A stretch of DNA of 64,000 nucleotides, from positions 620,001 to 684,000 of the forward strand of contig CAWBKF010000004.1 in assembly GCA_963789275.1 (NCBI GenBank), in the 5' to 3' direction. This document shows positions 44,302 to 54,583 of the stretch, piece by piece. The notes under the pieces were generated by a model. That model saw only the letters and a list, made by a program, of their open reading frames with translations, was not told where the DNA came from and made no database searches. Each line of letters opens with the position of its first letter. Within the stretch, counting starts at the first letter, position 1. The DNA is from DAHUYF01 sp963789275 (GTDB lineage: Bacteria; Pseudomonadota; Alphaproteobacteria; ATCC43930; CGMCC-115725). The translations under genes were made by a program, and so were the position numbers.

Positions 44302-44330
44302 CCGGCATCCCGGTGTTCCCGGGATGCCGG
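44302..44330 (-). promoter_or_regulatory. Intercistronic hairpin between xoxF and xoxG
   Basis: A perfect 12-bp stem (CCGGCATCCCGG with CCGGGATGCCGG) and a 5-base loop, 54 bp after the xoxF stop. No T tract follows on the minus strand, so it looks less like a terminator than like an RNA-stability or processing hairpin. Confidence 0.6.
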
Positions 44331-44384
44331 CCGCCTCAGCCTCGAACCGTCGCACCCGTCATCGGCACGGGCGCTCAGCGGCAA

Positions 44385-46174
44385 TCACGGCACGGCGAAG
44401 ACCGTCAGCACGCCGCCGAGCTGGGTATAGTCGGCGAGCGACTTGTACGCGCCCACCGCGCCCAGGCCGTCGGTGTCCTTGGTCAGACCCGCCGCCATGC
44501 CGATGCCCGCCCAGCCGCCGACGCCGGAGAGCACGGCGATGTACTGCTTGCCATCATGCACATAGGTCATGACGTTGCCGATGATGCCGGACGGGCGTCT
44601 TGTAGCGATAGAGCTCCTTGCCGGTCTTCTGGTCGACCGCCTTCAGATAGCCCTCGAGCGTGCCGTAGAAGACGACGCCGCCGGCGGTTGCGAGCGCGCC
44701 CGACCAGACCGAGAAGGGTTCCGGATCCGACCACACGATCTTGCCGCTGCCGGCATCCCAGGCGATGAAGTTGCCGAGGTTGCTGTCGCCCTTCGGCGGG
44801 TACATCGACAGCGTCGCCCCGACATAGGGCTGGCCGGCGGTGTAGGAGACTTTGAACGGCTCATAGTCCATGCAGACATGGTTGGTCGGCACGTAGAACA
44901 GCTTGGTCTCCGGCGAGAATGCCGCCGGCTGCTCGTCCTTCGAGCCGAGCGCCGCCGGGCAGATGCCCTGGCGAGTTGTGGTCCGCGCCGCCGGCCTCTG
45001 TGCTGTACTCCTTCACCACCTGCGGCCGACCGGTCGCCATGTCGACATGGGTCGCCCAGTTGACCTTCGGATCGTACTTCTCGGCCACGAGCAACGCGCC
45101 CGTCTCGCGGTTCAAGCGTATAGCCGAAGCCGTTGCGATCGAAATGCACGAGTGCCTTGGTCTGCTGTCCCTTCACCGGGATGTCGGCCAGGATCATCTC
45201 GTTGATGCCGTCATAGTCCCATTCGTCGTGCGGGGTCATCTGATAGACCCATTTCGCCACGCCCGTATCGGGATTGCGCGCGAAGATGGTCATCGACCAC
45301 TTGTTGTCGCCGGGCCGCTGCGTCGGGTTCCAGGTGCTCGGATTGCCTGATCCGTAATAGACCAGGTTGAGCTGCGGATCGTAGGAGATCCAGCCCCAGG
45401 TCGCGCCGCCGCCGATCTTCCATTGATCGCCCTCCCAGGTCTTCGGTCGAGCTGAATCGGCGCCGACGGGCTTGCCCATCGACGTGGTGTGCGCGTCGAA
45501 CAGGATCTGATTGTCGGGCCCTTCAGAATAGGCCCGCCAGACCAGCTTGCCGTCTTTGAGGTTGTAGGCGGTCGATGCGGCCTTGGACGCCGAACTCGCC
45601 GCCGCTGACGCCGACGATGACCTTGTCCTTGACGACCTGCGGCGCGCCGGTGCCGGTGGCGCCCTTCTTGGCGTCGTCGACCATCGTCTTCCAGACTTCC
45701 TTGCCGGTCTTGGCATCGAGCGCGACCAGCGCATTGTCCGCCTGGTGCAGGAAGATCTTGCCGTCGGCATAAGCGACGCCGCGATTGACCGTATCGCAGC
45801 ACATCACCGGGATCACCGTCGGATCCTGGCGCGGCTCGTACTTCCAGAGGATGCGGCCGTTATCCTTGAGATCGAGCGCGAACACGATGTTCGGGAACGG
45901 CGTGTGGACATACATGATGTCCCCGATCGACCAGCGGGGCACCCTCATGCCCGCGCAGCACGCCGGTCGAGAAGCTCCAGACCGGATGCAGATTCTTCAC
46001 GTTCTCGGCCGTGATCTGCTTCAGCTCGCTGTAACGCTGATTGTCGTAGGTGCGCGTCGGCATCACCCACTGATTCGGGTCCTTCTCCCATTTCAACAGC
46101 TCGTCATTCGCCAGCGCGCCGCTCATCGGCAATACGATGGCGGCGGCGACCAAAAGGTAACCTCTGGGTTTCAT
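44385..46174 (-). CDS. xoxF: Lanthanide-dependent methanol dehydrogenase XoxF, several frameshifts
   Basis: PQQ enzyme oxidising methanol in the periplasm, about 596 residues. The signal peptide MKPRGYLLVAAAIVLPMSGA is preceded by GGGAGGGAAG. VIPVMCCDTVNRG has the vicinal cysteines over PQQ, and HDEWDYDGINEM shows the second aspartate two residues after the catalytic one, which marks lanthanide rather than calcium enzymes. The end is GVLTVFAVP. The frame changes near 45940, 45580, 45117, 44975 and 44600, with a compensated pair near 45455. All pieces read as XoxF in order. No mxaI is nearby. Confidence 0.95.
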
Positions 46175-46443
46175 CGCTTCCCTCCCGTAGCTCTTTTGCG
46201 TAGCTGCTCTACCGCGTAGCTGCACATATGGCAGCGGCCCAGCCGAGGCGGTCGCGGAGGTCGCGTCACATGGACGCTGCTAAAGCGGCTAGGCAAATCA
46301 TAAGCTCACTGGAACGCATGAGACAAGCACATTGAAAGTTTGCGCGCTCAATCTTCCGTGCGAAGGCATGATTTGCGGCAGCATGCGATAACCAAGATCG
46401 GGAGGAGCGGCGCGCGCTTGCGTCCCACGACATCGTCCCACGA
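46175..46443. other. Non-coding region upstream of xoxF
   Basis: 269 bp between the xoxF start and the end of fhcC, which both lie on the minus strand. It should hold the xoxF promoter and the 3' end of the fhc operon. I see no terminator hairpin with a T tract and no recognisable promoter box. Confidence 0.5.
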
Positions 46444-47247
46444 TTACGGCGCCACGAGCAGCTCGCCGCGTCCGGCAACGGCCGCGTCGCCGGCGAAGCG
46501 CCGCAGCGCACCGAGGCGGCGCGCCAGCGCGGCAAGGCCCAGCGCGTCGAGCTGGCGCGCCAGCAGCCGCAGGAAGACGAGCTCATGCACGCCGCAATCG
46601 GCGAAGCCCGCGCCGATGCGCAGGGCGCCGCCCAGCGCAATGATGCTGCCGCGCCGCATCGCAGCGCCGGCATAGGCGCCGACGGCGCCGCCGACGACGA
46701 TCGTGCCGGCGAGCATTTCGGCGCCGCAGCCGGCGCCGGCGCTGCCGGCAATGATCACCAGCCCGCGCTGCAGCGCAGCACCGGCAGCGTCGCCGGCATT
46801 GCCCGCGACGATGACGACGCCGTCGCGCATACCCCCGGATGCACCGGGCAGCGCGCCGCCGAGCCCGTCGCCGACCTCTCCGGCGATGCTGAGCGTGCCG
46901 CCGCGCAGATCGGCGGCGGCGCCGAAGCCGGCGGAGCCGGCGACGGTGATGCGCCCGCCGCGCATGCCAAGGCCGAGATAGGCGCCGGCATCGCCGCGGA
47001 TGCTGATGCTGCCCGTGCTCATGCCGGCGCCGATGCGATCGAGGCGGGCGCAGGGCCCGTCGAGCTCGAGATCGGCCTCGCCGCCGTCGCCGACGCGGAA
47101 CCAGTCGCCCACGGCGCCCACTCTGTTCCCCACCGCCAGCGGCAGCCGCTCGATCTCGCCCGCCGAGCGCCCGGCGATCCGCTCGGGGAGCAGCGCATCG
47201 GCGGCAAGGCGCAGCGGCGGCTCGGCCTTGAGCGTGAGCCTGGTCAT
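46444..47247 (-). CDS. fhcC: Formyltransferase/hydrolase complex subunit C
   Basis: 267 residues. Subunit of the Fhc complex, which releases formate from formyl-methylofuran. It has the glutamate-synthase alpha-like beta-helix with repeated G-x-x-G-x-x-x-G turns, for example RGGRITVAGSAGFGAAADLR, MLAGTIVVGGAVGAYAGAAM and RRGSIIALGG. Start ATG 47247 overlaps the fhcD stop as ATGA. Last gene of the fhcBADC operon. Cytoplasmic. Confidence 0.93.
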   Translation of the reverse strand: MTRLTLKAEPPLRLAADALLPERIAGRSAGEIERLPLAVGNRVGAVGDWFRVGDGGEADLELDGPCARLDRIGAGMSTGSISIRGDAGAYLGLGMRGGRITVAGSAGFGAAADLRGGTLSIAGEVGDGLGGALPGASGGMRDGVVIVAGNAGDAAGAALQRGLVIIAGSAGAGCGAEMLAGTIVVGGAVGAYAGAAMRRGSIIALGGALRIGAGFADCGVHELVFLRLLARQLDALGLAALARRLGALRRFAGDAAVAGRGELLVAP

Positions 47248-48141
47248 TGCAGCAGGTCCCGCAGGTGATATTTGAAGGCGCCGAGCTTGCCGCCGTAATT
47301 GCCGGCCGAGATGCGCGCGAGGCCGCCCTCGGCGCCCGCGGCGCAGGCGGCGCGCATGCCGGCGGCCATGGCGCGGCCGACCGCCTGCTTCGGTCAGCCC
47401 GTCGATGACGATCTCGAGCACGGAGGCGATGTCGGCGTCGAGCGCGCTGTCGACCATCCCCTTGAGCGTCGGGTTGTAGGCGTCATTGGTCGAGGCGATG
47501 AGGAATTTGTAGCGCGAGCCGATCTTGGAGCCGGAGCGGGCGACGCCGCCGGGAAACGGCATGATCGCCTCGGGCACCGCGCGCATCGCGGCGATCGCCC
47601 GCTCTGCGGCGGCGAGCACCGCCGCGCGCGAGCGTCCGAGCAACAGCAGATTGCCGCCGCCGACGCCGTCCTGCACCGGCGCCTCGTCCTCGCAGAGGAA
47701 TTCCCCGTCCATGACCGGGATGCGCCAGTAGCGCCGGCCGCCGACGCGCTTGGCCGATTGCCGGCCATCGCCGAAATAGCGCAGCGCGCGGCCGAGAGGC
47801 ACGCGCTTCTCGCCGGCGCTGCCGGCAAAGCACGCGGTGCCGGGGCAGGTGAGGACGCACTGCCCGACGCGCGCGCTGACCGCCTTGGCGAGCGCATCGC
47901 GCGACACCGCGAAGAGCAGCACGGCGATCCCCGGCCTGTCGTCCGGCGTCTCGTTCGGGGCGAGCTCGCGCTCGATGCCGGCCTCGACGCCGCAGCCGAT
48001 CACCGAGGTGGCGAAGCCGGTCATGCTCTCGGCGGCGCGCCTAGCCCAGCCGGCCTCGTCGGCGGTGATGACGAGGCGCGTCCCCTTCATGCCGAAGGCC
48101 TCGGCGTAGGTGTCGTCGATGGCGACGCCGCCGAGCCTCAT
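47244..48141 (-). CDS. fhcD: Formylmethanofuran:H4MPT formyltransferase (FhcD), one frameshift
   Basis: About 298 residues. Transfers the formyl group from formyl-dH4MPT to methylofuran. MRLGGVAIDDTYAEAFGMKG opens the family, followed by CPGTACFAG and VQDGVGGGNLLLLG. The end (VGRAMAAGMRAACAAGAEGG, ISAGNYGGKLGAFKYHLRDL) is in another frame; an extra base near 47388 breaks it. Start and stop both overlap neighbours as ATGA. Confidence 0.94.
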
Positions 48142-49799
48142 GCCCGCCTCCGCGGCCGGCAGGGCTGCGCCACCAGCCGGAGCCCGGCATCGGCGAGCTC
48201 ACCGTGGGACAGGCGGAAATGCTCGAGGCCGAGGCTCATATGCTGCTCGAAGAAGGCGCCGATCTCGGCCTCGATGCCGGCGTCGAATTCCGGCCGCACG
48301 ACATGCGTCGCGCCGGCCGGCGCGGCGCGGATGTCGCCGTCGCGCGCAACCTCGATCCCGTCCTTGAAGAGGTATCGCGGCGCCCGGAACATGCGCTCGC
48401 GATCGGCCTCCTCGGCATAGACCGTGATATCGGCGCCGGCGCCGGGCCCGAGATGGCCGCGGCCGGCAAGGCCCAGGATGCGCGCCGGCGCCGCGCGGGT
48501 CATGATCGCGATCTCGTCCAGCGTGTATTCGCGGGTGATCGCGGCCAGCGTCGTCGCCTGCTGCGCTGCGGGATGGATCGATTTGAGGCAGTCGTTGCGG
48601 AAGCTGCGGTCCATCAGCAGGCGGATGAGATGCGGGTAGCAGGTGAAGGGCGCGCCGTTGGGATGGTCGGTGGTCAGGAACACGCGCCAGGGATCCTCGA
48701 TCAGCAGGAACAGCTCGAGCCCGATCGCCCATTGCAGCGCGTTGACGAAATTGTCGTCGCGATAGCGGAACGGCACCAGGCCGCAGCCGCCGTCGCATTC
48801 GATGTCCATGAGGATCCATTTGTCCGGCGAGGCGTGGCCGCGGTTGCGGTATTGCGCCATGGTGTCGCCCGAGGCGGTCACCGTCTGGCCGAACATGATC
48901 TGGCCGACATCGAGCGAGACATTGCGGTTGCGGTTGACCGCCTCGGCAAGACGCGCCGCCGCCGAGGAGAAGTGGCGGTCGCCCTCGGTGCCGTAGCTGT
49001 GGAACTGCGCATGCGTCAGATGCAGCGGAAAGCCCTCGGCGGCGGCGATGGTGGCGAGCGTCGTGTCGATGTTGCCGGGAATGCCGAGATTGTTGCAGTG
49101 GGTGTGGAGGGGATGCGGCACGCCGAGCTCGAAGACGGCGCGGGCGAGCGCCTGCACGATGCGGCGCGGCGTGACCCCGTGCTGCGGCCCGGCCTCGTCG
49201 ATGGCGAGCCCGCGCGCGTTGAACTTGAAGGCGCTGATGCCGCCGGGATTGACGGTCTTGATGCCGAGCGCGGCAGTCGCGTGCAGCATCCAAGCGACGT
49301 AATCATTGATCCGCTCCTGCTCGGCGCCCGAGGCGAGGAGGCGCAGCAGCAGCTCGTCATTGCCGAGCATGAGATAGGCGCCCTTGTCGACGATCGGCAG
49401 GTCGGCCATCTCGAGATGCGCCGAGCGCGCATTCGACGGCACCATCGCCGGCTCGAAGGCGGCGGTATAGCCGAGCGCCGCGTAGCGATATCCCGCGACG
49501 AAGCTCGACGGCGTCGCGATACCGCCGCCCGAGCGCGTCGCCGCGCCGCGCGCGACGAGGTCGTCGCGATGCTCCTCGCTCATCAGCAGCCGCGCGAGAT
49601 TGACCTTGCCGCCGGCGATGTGGCTGTGGATGTCGATCGCACCCGGCATGGCGACGAGACCGGAGAGATCGTAGCTGACGTCGACGGTGCCGGTCGGCGG
49701 CGCGACCATGACGCCGTCCTCGACGAAGAGGTCGCGCGTCTCGCCGCGCAAGCCATTGGCGGGATCGAAGAGCCGGGCGCCGGAAAGTCGCGTGATCAT
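48138..49799 (-). CDS. fhcA: Formyltransferase/hydrolase complex subunit A (amidohydrolase)
   Basis: 553 residues, intact. The metal-dependent hydrolase subunit that splits formyl-methylofuran to formate. Metal ligands are seen in PGAIDIHSHIAGGKVN, HPLHTHCNNLGIPGNIDTT and HLTHAQFHSYG, and the catalytic-type LTTDHPNGAPFTCYPHLI is conserved. MITRLSGARLFDPANGLRGE is the normal start. It lies between fhcB and fhcD with ATGA overlaps on both sides. Confidence 0.95.
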   Translation of the reverse strand: MITRLSGARLFDPANGLRGETRDLFVEDGVMVAPPTGTVDVSYDLSGLVAMPGAIDIHSHIAGGKVNLARLLMSEEHRDDLVARGAATRSGGGIATPSSFVAGYRYAALGYTAAFEPAMVPSNARSAHLEMADLPIVDKGAYLMLGNDELLLRLLASGAEQERINDYVAWMLHATAALGIKTVNPGGISAFKFNARGLAIDEAGPQHGVTPRRIVQALARAVFELGVPHPLHTHCNNLGIPGNIDTTLATIAAAEGFPLHLTHAQFHSYGTEGDRHFSSAAARLAEAVNRNRNVSLDVGQIMFGQTVTASGDTMAQYRNRGHASPDKWILMDIECDGGCGLVPFRYRDDNFVNALQWAIGLELFLLIEDPWRVFLTTDHPNGAPFTCYPHLIRLLMDRSFRNDCLKSIHPAAQQATTLAAITREYTLDEIAIMTRAAPARILGLAGRGHLGPGAGADITVYAEEADRERMFRAPRYLFKDGIEVARDGDIRAAPAGATHVVRPEFDAGIEAEIGAFFEQHMSLGLEHFRLSHGELADAGLRLVAQPCRPRRRA

Positions 49800-51020
49800 G
49801 GCGCGGCCGGAAGCTGCGCGAGGATCAGCGGCGGCGGCCGCGGCGACGCTCGGCAGGCCGCTCGGCCGCGCCGCCGTCAGCGGCAAGGCCACCACCGTGT
49901 CGGCGCGCATCACCGTGCCGCCATGATCGAGCCCGGGAATGCCGACCCGGATCTCGATCTCGGCCGCGGCCGGCGGCGCGTCCGGCGCCAGCAGCGCCAC
50001 CGTCGGCACGGCGCGCTGGGGCACCGGCGCGGCGCTCAGCGCCGCGACCCAGAGCAGCGCATCCGCCTCGCCTGCGGCCAGCAGCCGCTCGGCGTCATTG
50101 CGCCAGGGGTCGTGCTGCGGCACGCCCGCGGCGAAGGAGAGCCGCCCCGGCCAGCCCGCCTGCCACAGCATCGCCTGCGCCGCACCTTGCGCATTGTCCT
50201 CGCCGCCCAGCGGCAATCCCACGCAGCGCGTGCGCCGGGTGAGTCTGCGCATCAGCCGCAGCAGGATGGCGAGCGCCGGCGCGCGCGCCACCGGCGGGAA
50301 GGCGGCGATGTCCCAGACGATCACGCCATACCGCGCCGCAGCGAGGCGCTCGGCCAACGCGCCGAGCGCGCCGAGCGGCAGCGCCGTCGTCGTGGCGAGC
50401 TTTCGCCCCTCGCCCTGTGCGGCGAGCGCGCCCACGGCATCGAGCAGCGCGTCTTGCGCCACCGGCACGCGCTCGCTCACCGCGGCATCGCCGGGCGCCG
50501 CGGCTTCCGGGCCGAGGAACGCGACATAAGGCGGCGCCGTGCGGTAGAGCGCGCCGCGATTGCGCAGCAGCCGCTCGAAGAAGCGCGGCTGGCGAAGATT
50601 GGGATCGCTGCCGATCAGCAGCACGACATCGGCGCGGTTGGCGATCTCGCCGAAGGTGGTGGTGAGCGCGCCGCTGCGCTGCAGCAGCGCGAGATTGGTC
50701 TGCTGCGCGGCGGACTGCCAGCGATCGATGACCGCGCCGAGCCGGTCGGCAAGCGCGATGAGCGCGCGCAGCCCCGCGACATCGGCGGCAAGCCCGGTGA
50801 TCAGCGGCAGGCGCGCCGCGCCGAGGAGCACTGCCGCGGCCGCCGCCGCCTCGTCGAGCGAGACCGCGCGCCCGGCGATGCGGTGCTCGATGATCCCCGG
50901 CCGCCGCGCGAAGCCGGCCGCGCCCTTGGCGCAGCCGCGCGCGTCGACGCTGCCCTGCTCGAGACCGAGATCGTCGCAGACCAGCCCGCAGAACGGACAG
51001 GCTATGGCGCCCGGCGACAC
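49796..51020 (-). CDS. fhcB: Formyltransferase/hydrolase complex subunit B, one frameshift near the end
   Basis: About 407 residues from a GTG at 51020. FwdB-like subunit: IACPFCGLVCDDLGLEQG keeps the N-terminal cysteine motif, and RADVVLLIGSDPNLRQPRFF and GGTVMRADTVVALPL follow the family. Bacterial Fhc is a hydrolase and is not known to use a molybdenum dehydrogenase centre. As read the frame runs straight into fhcA. A one-base change in the GC run near 49840 restores ILAQLPAAP and a TGA overlapping the fhcA ATG. Confidence 0.9.
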
Positions 51021-51025
51021 GGGCG

Positions 51026-51422
51026 CTACCGTGATTCCGCCGGCTTGTCGTACTTGATGTAGGCGAAGCGCTGATCCTCGGTCGGCGTGCCTTCGAGCGC
51101 GCTCTCGGGCCCGGGCCGCCAGTGAACCGATCTCCTCGATCTTGCGCGCCAGCTCGAAATCCTTGTCGGTCACGCCCTTGGCGGCGTGGTTCTTCAGCCG
51201 CACCTCGACCCAGGCGTAGGACGCGGTGATGTCGGGATGATGCCACGCGGCCTCGGCGAGGTGGCCGACCGTGTTGATCACCATCAGCGTGCCCTTCCAG
51301 CTGTTGGTGCGGTATTTGCGCCGGATCCAGCCGTCCTCGTAGAACCAGTGCGGCAATTCCTTGGCGAGGCGCGCCGTGATCTCGTCGTCGCTGTAGGTGC
51401 GGTCGCGGGCACGCTCTGTCAT
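51026..51422 (-). CDS. Pterin-4a-carbinolamine dehydratase-like protein, one frameshift
   Basis: About 131 residues. WKGTLMVINTVGHLAEAAWH, HHPDITASYAWVEVRLKNHA and KGVTDKDFELARKIE are the PCD/DCoH fold with its H-H-P motif. An extra base near 51128 breaks the end, where the other frame gives EDQRFAYIKYDKPAESR and a TAG at 51026. PCD-like genes accompany fhc operons in methylotrophs, perhaps to handle a pterin hydrate of dH4MPT. First gene of the leftward operon. Confidence 0.85.
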
Positions 51423-51557
51423 CGCGGGACCTCCCTCTGCTGTCGCGGAGCGCCGGTCTCGTGTCGCGCGGCGCCGCGTCGTTTTTGTTTCGTCGAAGGT
51501 TTTAGTCTATCGTAACGCCGAGGCGACGCAAACAGCGCCGCCTCGGGAGGGTCGGGC
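51423..51557. promoter_or_regulatory. Divergent promoter region of the two C1 operons
   Basis: 135 bp between the starts of pcd-fhcBADC and of RFA-P synthase-mtdB-mch-fae. It must hold both promoters. A less GC-rich patch around 51480-51515 (GTTTTTGTTTCGTCGAAGG) is the likely place; no specific boxes can be assigned. Confidence 0.6.
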
Positions 51558-52541
51558 ATGCCGGACACGGCGGGCGCGCAGCGCATCGCGGCGGTCGAGA
51601 TTTTCGCGCCCGCGCGGCTGCATTTCGGCTTCCTCGATCTCGATGGCGGCCTCGGCCGCCGCTTCGGCAGCCTGGGTCTCGCCATCGATGGTTTCGGCAC
51701 GCGGCTGCGGCTTCAGCGCGCATCGCCTCTCGCGGCGAGCGGCCCCGGCGCGCAGCGTGCGCTGGACTGCATCGCGCGCGTCGCCGCGGCTTTCGACCTG
51801 TCGCCGGACGTCGCGCTGACGGTGACCGAGACCAGCCCGGAGCATGCGGGGTTCGGCTCCGGCACTCAGCTCGGGCTTGCCGCGGCGATGGCGCTCGCCT
51901 CTCTCAACGGCGCGACCATCGCGACGAGCGAGCTCGCCGCGGTGGTCGGCCGCGGCGCGCGCTCGGGGATCGGCATCGGCATCTTCGAGCAAGGCGGCTT
52001 CATCGTCGATGGCGGCCGCGGGCCCGAAGGCGGCACCGCGCCGGTCGTCGCGCGCCTGCCCTTCCCGCGCGACTGGCGCCTGGTGCTGCTGCTCGACCCC
52101 TCGCGCCAGGGGCTGCATGGCAGCGGCGAGAGCAGCGCGTTCGCGGCGCTGCCGCCGTTCCCGCCCGCGCTCGCCGGCCGGCTCTGCCGCCAGGTCCTGC
52201 TGCGCCTGCTGCCCGGCCTCGCCGAGCACGACTTCGCCGCGGTCTCGCAGGCGCTCGGCGCGATCCAGAGCGAGCTCGGCGATTATTTCTGCCGCGCGCA
52301 GCACGGCCGCTACAGCAGTCCGGCGGTCGCCGAGGCGCTCGGCTGGGTCGCGGCGCAGGGCATCGCCGGCGTCGGCCAGAGCTCGTGGGGCCCGACCGGC
52401 TTCGCGCTCGTCGAGTCCGAAGCGCGCGCGCGCGCGCTGGCGGCGGAACTCAACCGGAGAGTCGGGCGCGCCGGCGCGCTCGGCTGCAGCATCGTCGCGG
52501 GGCTGAACCGCGGCGCGGACATCTCGGTCACGCCAACCTAG
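51558..52541 (+). CDS. mptG: Beta-ribofuranosylaminobenzene 5'-phosphate synthase
   Basis: 327 residues. First committed step of (dehydro)methanopterin synthesis, joining PRPP to p-aminobenzoate with loss of CO2. GHMP-like fold: FAPARLHFGFLDLDGGLGRR and the loop PEHAGFGSGTQLGLAAAMAL, then VGRGARSGIGIGIFEQGGFI, which are diagnostic. The C-terminal GVGQSSWGPTGFALVES is also conserved. It opens the rightward C1 operon, 20 bp before mtdB. Confidence 0.93.
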   Translation: MPDTAGAQRIAAVEIFAPARLHFGFLDLDGGLGRRFGSLGLAIDGFGTRLRLQRASPLAASGPGAQRALDCIARVAAAFDLSPDVALTVTETSPEHAGFGSGTQLGLAAAMALASLNGATIATSELAAVVGRGARSGIGIGIFEQGGFIVDGGRGPEGGTAPVVARLPFPRDWRLVLLLDPSRQGLHGSGESSAFAALPPFPPALAGRLCRQVLLRLLPGLAEHDFAAVSQALGAIQSELGDYFCRAQHGRYSSPAVAEALGWVAAQGIAGVGQSSWGPTGFALVESEARARALAAELNRRVGRAGALGCSIVAGLNRGADISVTPT

Positions 52542-52560
52542 CCGCGAGGGAGAGCGAGCC

Positions 52561-53451
52561 ATGAGCAAGCCGCGCATCCTGCATTTCCTCACGCCTCTGG
52601 CCAATGTCAGCCCCTTCGACGTCAACATGGCTGCCGACGCCGGCTTCGTCATCGCCAGCTACACCAATATCGGCATCAAGGACGTCCCCGCTCTGACGCA
52701 GGACGCGATGTTCTCGCGCCCGCCCGGCGATGCCGCAAAGACCTGCCTGTTCATCGGCGGCCGCGACGCGCTGCTCGCGCTCGATATGCTGGCGGCCGCC
52801 AAGGCGGCGATGTTCCCGCCCTTCGAGATCTCGCTCTTCGCCGATCCCTCCGGCGCCTTCACCACCGCCGGCGCGATGATCGCCTGCGCCGAGCGGCGCC
52901 TCAAGGCGCTGAAGGCGACGCTCGCCGGCAGCAAGGTGGCGGTGTTCGGCGCCAAGGGCATCGTCGGCGGTGTCATCGGCATCATTGCCGCCGAAGCCGG
53001 CGCCGAGGTGACGCTGGTCGCGCATGATCAAAGCGGCGCTGTGGCGGCCAAGGCGGCGGAGTTCTCGCGGCGTTTCGCCCGCCCCTTCGGCGTCGCCGAC
53101 GGCAGCACCGAGGCCGGGCGCCGCGCCGTGCTGGCCACCGCCGACATCGTGCTGGCGGCGGGTCGCGCCGGCGTCCAGGTGTTGTCGCAGAGCGAGCTCG
53201 CCGACGCGCCCCGGCTCAAGGTCGCAGCCGACATCAACGCCGTGCCGCCGGCCGGCATCGAGGGCGTCGACGTCCAGGCGGATGGCGCGCCGCTGCCGCA
53301 GACTCGCGGCGTCGGCATCGGCGCGCTGGCCATCGGTGGCATCAAGTTCCAGGTGCAGCACGCGCTGCTGCGCCGCATCCACGACGCCGAGAGGGCGCAA
53401 TCGTTGGAGTTCCGCGATGCTTATCGCACGGCGCTCGACCTCGTCGGCTGA
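52561..53451 (+). CDS. mtdB: NAD(P)-dependent methylene-H4MPT dehydrogenase
   Basis: 296 residues. Oxidises methylene-dH4MPT to methenyl-dH4MPT in the cytoplasm. ILHFLTPLANVSPFDVNMAA opens the MtdA/MtdB domain. The nucleotide-binding site is KVAVFGAKGIVGGVIGIIAA, and DINAVPPAGIEGV follows. Resemblance is to MtdB rather than to the folate-using MtdA, as the operon context suggests; sequence alone does not exclude dual use. GGGAGAGCGAGCC before ATG is a fair ribosome site. Confidence 0.94.
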   Translation: MSKPRILHFLTPLANVSPFDVNMAADAGFVIASYTNIGIKDVPALTQDAMFSRPPGDAAKTCLFIGGRDALLALDMLAAAKAAMFPPFEISLFADPSGAFTTAGAMIACAERRLKALKATLAGSKVAVFGAKGIVGGVIGIIAAEAGAEVTLVAHDQSGAVAAKAAEFSRRFARPFGVADGSTEAGRRAVLATADIVLAAGRAGVQVLSQSELADAPRLKVAADINAVPPAGIEGVDVQADGAPLPQTRGVGIGALAIGGIKFQVQHALLRRIHDAERAQSLEFRDAYRTALDLVG

Positions 53452-54568
53452 CCCGCCGCGCGCGCTGGTGGCGGCGCTGTCGGGACGCGCGCTCGCCGCC
53501 GCCGCGCGCCGCGCCGGCGAGCGCGTGCTGGTGCTCGACCTCTTCGCCGATGAGGACACGGCGCGCTACGCCGAGCGCTCCATCCGCGTGCCGGCGGAAG
53601 GTTCCGGCTTCGCGCGCCACGCGCTGCTGGCGGCGGTCGACGGGCTCGCGCCGGTTGCGCGCGGTCTGGTCTACGGCGCCGGCTTCGAGCACGATCCGTC
53701 GCTGCTCGAAGCGCTCGCACGACGCGTGCGCCTCCTCGGCAACACGCCCGAGACGGTCGCGTCGGTCAAGGATCCGCGGCGCTTGGCCGGATTGCTCGGC
53801 CGCCTCGGATTGCCGCATCCGGAAATCCGCAGCACGCCGCCGGCGTCCGGCGAGACGGGGTGGCTCAGCAAGCAGGCGGGCGGCTCGGGCGGCAGCCACG
53901 TCGCGGTCGCCACCGGTGCCGCCGCGGCACCGGGGAGATATTTTCAGCGCCAAATGCGCGGCCGCTCGCTCTCGGCGCTGTTCGTCGCCGATGGCCGCGC
54001 CGCGCGGGTTCTGGGCTTCAGCGAGCAATGGGTCGCGCCCGCCGCCGATGCGCCCTTTCGCTATGGCGGCTGCACCGGGCCGGTGACGCCGCCGCCGCGC
54101 CTTGCCCGCGCCATCGCCGAGGGCTGCGATGCGCTCGTGGTCGCGACCGGGTTGGTCGGGCTCAACTCCCTCGACCTGCTGGTCGAGGAGGAGCGCTTTT
54201 CGATCATCGAGGTCAACCCGCGGCCCGGCGCCACGCTCGATCTCTTCGACGGCAGGGGCGGGGTGTCGCTGTGGCGGCTGCATCTGGCGGCGCTTCAAGG
54301 GCGACTGCCGCGGGTTGCAACCGCATCCGCTCCGGCGCGCGCCGCCGCGATCCTCTATGCGCCGAGCGCAGTGGCGATCCCGCGCGGCATGATCTGGCCG
54401 CGCTGGACCGCCGACCGCGAGACGCCCGGCAGAACCGTGCCGTGCGACGCGCCGATATGCACCGTGCGCGCGGCGGCGGCGAGCGCGGCGGCGGCGCGGG
54501 CCCAAGTCGAGCGTCGCGCCGGCCAGCTCCTGGCGCGGCTTGTCGCCGGTGCCGCGGCGCCGGCATAA
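53417..54568 (+). CDS. ATP-grasp protein of the H4MPT pathway
   Basis: 383 residues from ATG 53417, overlapping mtdB by 35 bp; a GTG at about 53468 is an alternative. The ATP-grasp fold is seen in GWLSKQAGGSGGSHVAVATG (ATP lysine and glycine loop), SLDLLVEEERFSIIEVNPRP (metal-binding E...N) and LARAIAEGCDALVVATGLVG. It would join a carboxylate to an amine using ATP. In this cluster the likely substrate is a dH4MPT or methylofuran intermediate, but that is inference. Confidence 0.83.
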   Translation: MLIARRSTSSADPPRALVAALSGRALAAAARRAGERVLVLDLFADEDTARYAERSIRVPAEGSGFARHALLAAVDGLAPVARGLVYGAGFEHDPSLLEALARRVRLLGNTPETVASVKDPRRLAGLLGRLGLPHPEIRSTPPASGETGWLSKQAGGSGGSHVAVATGAAAAPGRYFQRQMRGRSLSALFVADGRAARVLGFSEQWVAPAADAPFRYGGCTGPVTPPPRLARAIAEGCDALVVATGLVGLNSLDLLVEEERFSIIEVNPRPGATLDLFDGRGGVSLWRLHLAALQGRLPRVATASAPARAAAILYAPSAVAIPRGMIWPRWTADRETPGRTVPCDAPICTVRAAAASAAAARAQVERRAGQLLARLVAGAAAPA

Positions 54569-54583
54569 CCGAGGGAGGCACCG

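Noticed and set aside
48204..51062. 952-codon plus-strand frame over fhcA and fhcB
   Set aside because: Antisense shadow; no recognisable domain.
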